This document shows positions 16,334-19,896 of a DNA stretch of 19,896 nt, in pieces. Numbering within the stretch: position 1 is the first letter of the stretch; each line of letters begins with the position of its first letter. Source of the stretch: Betaproteobacteria bacterium. GTDB lineage: Bacteria; Pseudomonadota; Gammaproteobacteria; Burkholderiales; SG8-41. The stretch covers positions 1-19,896 of the forward strand of contig JANYDM010000142.1 of NCBI GenBank assembly GCA_025363575.1. The letters run 5' to 3'. The translations under genes and the position numbers were made by a program. The notes beneath the pieces are model-generated. The model searched no databases. It saw only the letters and a list, made by a program, of their open reading frames with translations, and was not told the DNA's origin.

Positions 16334-17656
16334 ATGCCTGAGACTGCGCGTCCGCATCACATCGTTATCGTCGGCGGCGGCGCCGGCGGCTCTGAACTCG
16401 CGACGCGCCTCGGCGACAGTGTCGGACGCCGGGGACAGGCGCTGGTGACGCTCGTCGACCGCATGCGCACGCATATGTGGAAGCCGCTGCTGCATGAAGT
16501 CGCCGCCGGCAGCATGGACCCTGACCAGCACCAGCTCGACTACCTGGCGCAGGCGCGCTGGCATCATTTCCGGTTTCAGCTCGGCGAAATGGAAGGGTTG
16601 GACCGGGCGCGCCGCGAAATCATGGTCGGGCCATGGCGCGATGACGGCGGCGCCGAAATCATTCCGCGCCGCGCGATCCCGTACGACACGCTGATAATCG
16701 CCGTGGGCAGCCATACCAATGACTTCGGCACGCCGGGCGCGCGCGAATTCGCGCTGTCGCTCGACACGCCGCGCGACGCCGATCGCTTTCATCAGCGCCT
16801 CTTGAATGCGTGCCTGCAAGCGAACGCGCAGTCGGGGCCCATGCGCCCCGAGCAGCTGCAGGTCGTAATCATCGGCGCTGGCGCGACCGGCGTCGAACTG
16901 GCGGCGGAACTGCACAAGACCACGCGCGAGCTGCTCGCCTACGGGCTCGACCGCATCAATCCCGAGCGCGACGTGAAGTTCAGCATTATCGAAGCGGCGC
17001 CTCGCGTGCTGCCCGCATTGCCCGAGCGTCTATCCAAGGCGACGGAGAAGTTGTTGCGCGGGCTGAACGTGCAGGTACTGACCAGCGAGCGCGTGACAGA
17101 GGTCACCGCAAGCAGCGTGCACACGGCCAGCGGGAAGAAAATTCCCGCCGAGCTCGTGGTGTGGGCGGCGGGCATCAAGGCACCGGAGTTCCTGCAAGAC
17201 CTGGGCGGGCTCGAATCCAACCGCCTTAATCAGCTGATCGTGAAGCAAACGATGGAGACAACGCGCGACGCGGACGTCTTCGCGTTCGGCGATTGTGCCG
17301 AGTGTCCGTGGCCGGGACATCCGCGCCCGGTGCCGCCGACCGCGCAGGCGGCGCATCAGCAGAGTTCCCACCTCGTAGGCACGATGAAACGCCGGCTGCG
17401 CGGCGAAGCGCCGCGGCCATGGACTTATCGCGACTTCGGATCGCTGGTATCGCTCGGCGAATACAGCACGGTCGGCACGCTGATGGGCAAGCTCATCGGC
17501 GGCGCGCTTTTCATCGAAGGGTATTTCGCACGCGTGATGTATGTTTCACTTTACAAGATGCACCTTTACGCGCTGCACGGATTTGCCCGCGTGTTTTTCG
17601 AGACGCTCGCGCGCATGATTACGCGGCGGACGGAGCCGCGGGTCAAATTGCATTGA
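16334..17656 (+). CDS. ndh: Type II NADH dehydrogenase (NDH-2)
   Basis: The 440-residue flavoprotein has an FAD-binding GGGAGG (14-19), an NADH-binding GAGATGVE (181-188), the FAD-contacting GDCA (319-322), and AQAAHQQ (337-343), the quinone-site motif of NDH-2. The C-terminal part (about 385-440) has hydrophobic and amphipathic stretches (GKLIGGALFIEGYFARVMYV) expected for attachment to the inner membrane face. It passes electrons from NADH to quinone without pumping protons. I chose the ATG at 16334, which begins the family N-terminus; the open frame upstream only shadows the receiver gene. It lies 32 bases behind the relay genes and may share their transcript. Confidence 0.93.
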   Translation: MPETARPHHIVIVGGGAGGSELATRLGDSVGRRGQALVTLVDRMRTHMWKPLLHEVAAGSMDPDQHQLDYLAQARWHHFRFQLGEMEGLDRARREIMVGPWRDDGGAEIIPRRAIPYDTLIIAVGSHTNDFGTPGAREFALSLDTPRDADRFHQRLLNACLQANAQSGPMRPEQLQVVIIGAGATGVELAAELHKTTRELLAYGLDRINPERDVKFSIIEAAPRVLPALPERLSKATEKLLRGLNVQVLTSERVTEVTASSVHTASGKKIPAELVVWAAGIKAPEFLQDLGGLESNRLNQLIVKQTMETTRDADVFAFGDCAECPWPGHPRPVPPTAQAAHQQSSHLVGTMKRRLRGEAPRPWTYRDFGSLVSLGEYSTVGTLMGKLIGGALFIEGYFARVMYVSLYKMHLYALHGFARVFFETLARMITRRTEPRVKLH

Positions 17657-17726
17657 AATAGCACGATCAAGGTTGTGCAAATGTTCCATGGCAGTGCCGA
17701 GAAAAAGCAGATCGCGTCCCGGGAGA

Positions 17727-18605
17727 TCAAGCCGGCTCGTTTTGCTTCTGCCAATATGCTCCGGAGCGCAGAATCAAATGCAACTCGTCTTTGATGCCGT
17801 GCTCTTTCCGGAAGTCGTCTACCGCATCGTTACAGCTCTGGATCACGTTGAAGTCGTCGATGATGACGAATCCCCCGGGTGACAGCCTGGGATACAAGTG
17901 GACCAGCGCATCCATCGTGGATTCGTACATGTCGCCGTCCAAGCGCATGACAGCCAGCTTGTCGAAGGGTGCTGCCGGCAGCGTATCGCGAAACCAGCCC
18001 TTGAGAAACCGGACCTGGTCGTCGAGCAAACCATAACGCTCGAAATTGCGGCGGACTTCATCCAGCGGGACTGCCAGTTCCTGGAGTTTGTGAAAGTCGA
18101 GGCTGGACTCCCGCGGATACTTCGTGTGATTACCTTCAGGCAATCCCATGAACGAATCCGCCACCCAGACCCTCCGGTCGGTGACGCCATAGGCTTTTAG
18201 AATGCCGCGCATGAATATGGTGGCGCCGCCGCGCCAGACGCCGGTCTCGATAAGATCGCCTGCTACGCGAGTTCTAAGAACTTCTTCCACGCAGTATTGA
18301 ATATTGTCCAGGCGCGGGATACCTATCATGGTGTGCGCCTTGGAGGGCCACAATGCCCCGTGATATTTCAGCTTCGGATCCGCGGGCGCCGCTTCGAGCG
18401 TGCCTTGTTCGCCGGTTGCCGGATCGACAGCGAACCTCGCGCGCCATAGATCGAGGTCGTCATCATAAATCGAGTTGCTGACGCACTTTTTCAAGAGAGC
18501 AATGTAAAGCTGATCCGCCGCCTGCTGCGCCGGATCTTCCCGTGGTGAATTTTTATCGGTGAATTTGTCCCACAGCGTGTGGCAAAGGTTATTGATCAAG
18601 CTCAT
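17727..18605 (-). CDS. TylF/MycF family O-methyltransferase
   Basis: The 292-residue protein matches the macrocin O-methyltransferase (TylF/MycF) family: LYIALLKKCVSNSIY (33-47), HTMIGIPRLDNIQYCVEEVL (91-110), the SAM-binding IETGVWRGG (119-127), VADSFMGLP (148-156), RLDGDMYEST (221-230) and the metal-binding IIDDF (248-252). Members methylate sugar hydroxyls on antibiotics or on surface glycans using SAM and Mg. There is no glycosyltransferase or polyketide gene in the window, so the substrate is unknown; a glycan target is more likely than an antibiotic in this setting. It is convergent with ndh (70-base gap) and divergent from the thioredoxin gene. Confidence 0.9.
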   Translation of the reverse strand: MSLINNLCHTLWDKFTDKNSPREDPAQQAADQLYIALLKKCVSNSIYDDDLDLWRARFAVDPATGEQGTLEAAPADPKLKYHGALWPSKAHTMIGIPRLDNIQYCVEEVLRTRVAGDLIETGVWRGGATIFMRGILKAYGVTDRRVWVADSFMGLPEGNHTKYPRESSLDFHKLQELAVPLDEVRRNFERYGLLDDQVRFLKGWFRDTLPAAPFDKLAVMRLDGDMYESTMDALVHLYPRLSPGGFVIIDDFNVIQSCNDAVDDFRKEHGIKDELHLILRSGAYWQKQNEPA

Positions 18606-18637
18606 TGAGTGAGCGTCCCCTTTCGTGCGTGGAAACT

Positions 18638-18655
18638 CACTGCCACCAGGCAGTG
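18638..18655. other. Perfect hairpin upstream of the TylF-like gene
   Basis: CACTGCC-ACCA-GGCAGTG is a perfect 7-bp stem with a 4-base loop, 33 bases before the TylF-like start codon, in the divergent region with the thioredoxin gene. It may be an operator or a leader hairpin of the leftward gene. Confidence 0.35.
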
Positions 18656-18716
18656 CGAGGATCGAACAGCGGTGAAATGATTATATCGGAATCGCTGCTG
18701 CGGCCGTTCACGCGAA

Positions 18717-18722
18717 TATAAT
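18717..18722 (+). promoter_or_regulatory. Candidate -10 box for the thioredoxin gene
   Basis: A perfect TATAAT lies at 18717-18722 in an otherwise GC-rich divergent region, about 110 bases before the thioredoxin ATG. The -35 region at the right distance is poor (GCTGCT), so a promoter is possible but not firm. Confidence 0.35.
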
Positions 18723-18830
18723 CGGTCTGCAAACTGTGCGCCCATGCTGCGCTACAAAGCGCCGCAAGGTTGAAAAGGAATGGGTCGGCCGCATATTGTC
18801 TTTTCGCAAGCAATCTCCCGGAGATCGGCA

Positions 18831-19217
18831 ATGGCAACAATTGAAATTACCAAAGACAATTTCGAGGACGTGATTACTAAGAACGAGATGGTGATTCTCG
18901 ACTTCTGGGCGTCGTGGTGCGGCCCGTGCAAGGCGTTCGGTCCGACCTTCGAGGCCGCCTCAGAAAAGTATCCGGACGTCGTGTTCGGCAAGATCAACAC
19001 AGAAGAGCAGCAGGAGCTCGCCGGGCATTTTCAGATCCGCTCGATCCCGAACGTAATGATGTTCCGCGATCAGGTCGTGCTGTTCTCACAACCCGGCGCG
19101 ATGCCCGCCGCTGGCATAGACAGCGTGATCGAGCAGGTCAGGGCAGTCGACATGGAAAAAGTGCGCGCGGAAATCGCCGAGGCCGAGGCGCAGAGCGGCG
19201 AGGAAGTAAAAAGCTAA
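18831..19217 (+). CDS. Thioredoxin
   Basis: The 128-residue protein has the full thioredoxin fold with DFWASWCGPCK (24-34; redox cysteines C30 and C33) and the cis-proline P73 in RSIPNVMMF. It has no signal peptide and should reduce protein disulfides in the cytoplasm. It is about 20 residues longer than classic TrxA because of an acidic, charged helix-like tail (DMEKVRAEIAEAEAQSGEEV). The ATG at 18831 is chosen because the family N-terminus starts there and GGAGA lies at 18820-18824; an upstream ATG at 18780 would add 17 unrelated residues. Confidence 0.93.
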   Translation: MATIEITKDNFEDVITKNEMVILDFWASWCGPCKAFGPTFEAASEKYPDVVFGKINTEEQQELAGHFQIRSIPNVMMFRDQVVLFSQPGAMPAAGIDSVIEQVRAVDMEKVRAEIAEAEAQSGEEVKS

Positions 19218-19305
19218 CCGCGATTAACGTTTGCGGTGAAATGCGCGAGCGAGCGACGCGAACATAGCGTCATTTTCGACCGCTGGGTTAGCCTGCTTTT
19301 TACTC

Positions 19306-19758
19306 TTATCCATATTGCTTCAAGACTTGAACCGACTCAAACGGAGCAGGCCAAAGCACAACCCGGTAGTGATCGCTTCCGTCCAACCCGTTCGCACTCA
19401 GTTCGCCCAGGCGCCCGAAGTAAGCTCTTACCCGATACGTTCCCGGTTCAAGTGTGATGTCGTCAACCGGACCACTTGTACATTCGTGCAACTGAAGATT
19501 ACCCGAAGGTAGTTCAAGGCTCGCCTCCGCGACATGATCCCAGCTCGCGAGATCTTCGTCCGGCGCGGAGGAAGCGATCTCGAGCTCAACTGGCACATCC
19601 ATATTTCGAGCGGGCTGAATCACGACTACGTTTGGGCCGGCCTTGATGCGTCGAGCGGTATCTTCGTCGGAGTAATCAGTTGGTGCCTCCGGGGACATAT
19701 CGCGGTCCCACAGATAGAACTGAAAGTAATCCGCGAAAACTGTGTACTCCTTCCGCAT
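19306..19758 (-). CDS. Unrecognised 150-residue protein
   Basis: I do not recognise this protein. It begins RKEYTVFADYFQFYLWD, contains an acidic region (PEAPTDYSDEDTARR), a hydrophobic strand PNVVVIQPARNMDVPVELEI, and ends with strands such as EPGTYRVRAYFGRLGEL and HYRVVLWPAP, suggesting an all-beta cytoplasmic domain. No signal peptide or membrane segment is seen. The ATG at 19758 gives 150 residues; a GTG at 19800 would add 14 but lies within a terminator hairpin. No good ribosome binding site is visible for either. It is convergent with the thioredoxin gene. Confidence 0.6.
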   Translation of the reverse strand: MRKEYTVFADYFQFYLWDRDMSPEAPTDYSDEDTARRIKAGPNVVVIQPARNMDVPVELEIASSAPDEDLASWDHVAEASLELPSGNLQLHECTSGPVDDITLEPGTYRVRAYFGRLGELSANGLDGSDHYRVVLWPAPFESVQVLKQYG

Positions 19759-19780
19759 ATCGCAGCTAACGAGGCTGTAT

Positions 19781-19807
19781 AAAAACCCCGCCCCAGTCAC
19801 GGCGGGA
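19781..19807 (-). terminator. Rho-independent terminator (leftward)
   Basis: On the minus strand CCCGCC (19806-19801) and GGCGGG (19792-19787) form a 6-bp GC stem with an 8-base loop, extended by a T-G wobble, and it is followed directly by GTTTTT (19786-19781). It would end transcription of the gene entering from the right edge. It lies only about 22 bases before the ATG of the 150-residue protein. Confidence 0.7.
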
Positions 19808-19848
19808 GGTTAATGTCAGGAATTGCGTTGTCATACAGCGATTATGAA

Positions 19849-19896
19849 TCAGAAGTCGAGAAAGCGTTTCCAGGATGGTAAATCGCGCGGTGAGCT
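19849..19896 (-). CDS. C-terminal end of a gene entering from the right edge
   Basis: On the minus strand the last 48 bases are open from the window edge and encode SSPRDLPSWKRFLDF followed by TGA. The composition looks like a genuine protein tail, and a rho-independent terminator lies about 40 bases behind the stop, which supports a real gene end. The product cannot be named from 15 residues. Confidence 0.4.
   Translation of the reverse strand, partial: SSPRDLPSWKRFLDF

Noticed and set aside
19814..19882. A 22-codon plus-strand frame near the right edge
   Set aside because: It lies opposite the more convincing minus-strand gene end at 19849-19896, is very short and has no clear ribosome binding site beyond a GGAGG in the terminator hairpin.

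Overview
The window looks like a piece of a betaproteobacterial chromosome, probably Burkholderiales or a relative. This is inferred from the high G+C, NDH-2, GluQ, class III ADH and CHASE-type kinase proteins of proteobacterial type, and overall codon style. No rRNA, tRNA, CRISPR array or phage gene was seen. The only mobile DNA is the 3' end of an ISL3-type transposase at the left edge, with a plausible terminal inverted repeat.

Region 1 (about 1-4430) resembles a metal or oxidative stress island. After the IS end comes a leftward three-gene run: an ornithine cyclodeaminase/mu-crystallin protein, a superoxide dismutase fused to a rhodanese domain, and a phosphotransferase-fold protein whose catalytic Asp is replaced. 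Divergent from it is an orphan ChrB-type chromate sensor/regulator. Its promoter has a perfect TATAAT box and an inverted repeat in the -35/-10 spacer. In known chr operons ChrB travels with ChrC (SOD) and ChrE (rhodanese); here ChrC-like and ChrE-like modules are one protein and no ChrA transporter is present in the window.

Region 2 (4431-7287) is housekeeping: gluQ (tRNA-Asp queuosine glutamylation) leftward, then rightward frmA (glutathione-dependent formaldehyde oxidation) with a DUF924 gene behind it.

Region 3 (7406-9051) is the most interesting locus. A 177-residue UGSC-family selenoprotein is read through an in-frame UGA at 7688-7690. That UGA is followed by a perfect 8-bp stem with a GUG loop at the spacing expected for a bacterial SECIS element. 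Its stop overlaps the start of a 371-residue partner of unknown function (ATGA). An ordinary ORF caller would break the selenoprotein into two pieces.

Region 4 (9063-12198) holds a leftward pair (exported metallophosphoesterase, then a glyoxalase-like VOC protein) convergent with the UGSC operon, and pabB (aminodeoxychorismate synthase I) divergent from it.

Region 5 (12480-16301) is a multi-component phosphorelay: a membrane CHASE-PAS histidine kinase, a response regulator with an unusual N-terminal module, an HPt gene broken by one extra base next to its phospho-histidine, and a REC-only response regulator. No DNA-binding output domain of a standard type is present. A type II NADH dehydrogenase follows closely.

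Region 6 (17727-19896) has a TylF/MycF-type methyltransferase (leftward), a thioredoxin (rightward), an unrecognised 150-residue protein (leftward), a rho-independent terminator, and the last 15 codons of a gene entering from the right edge.
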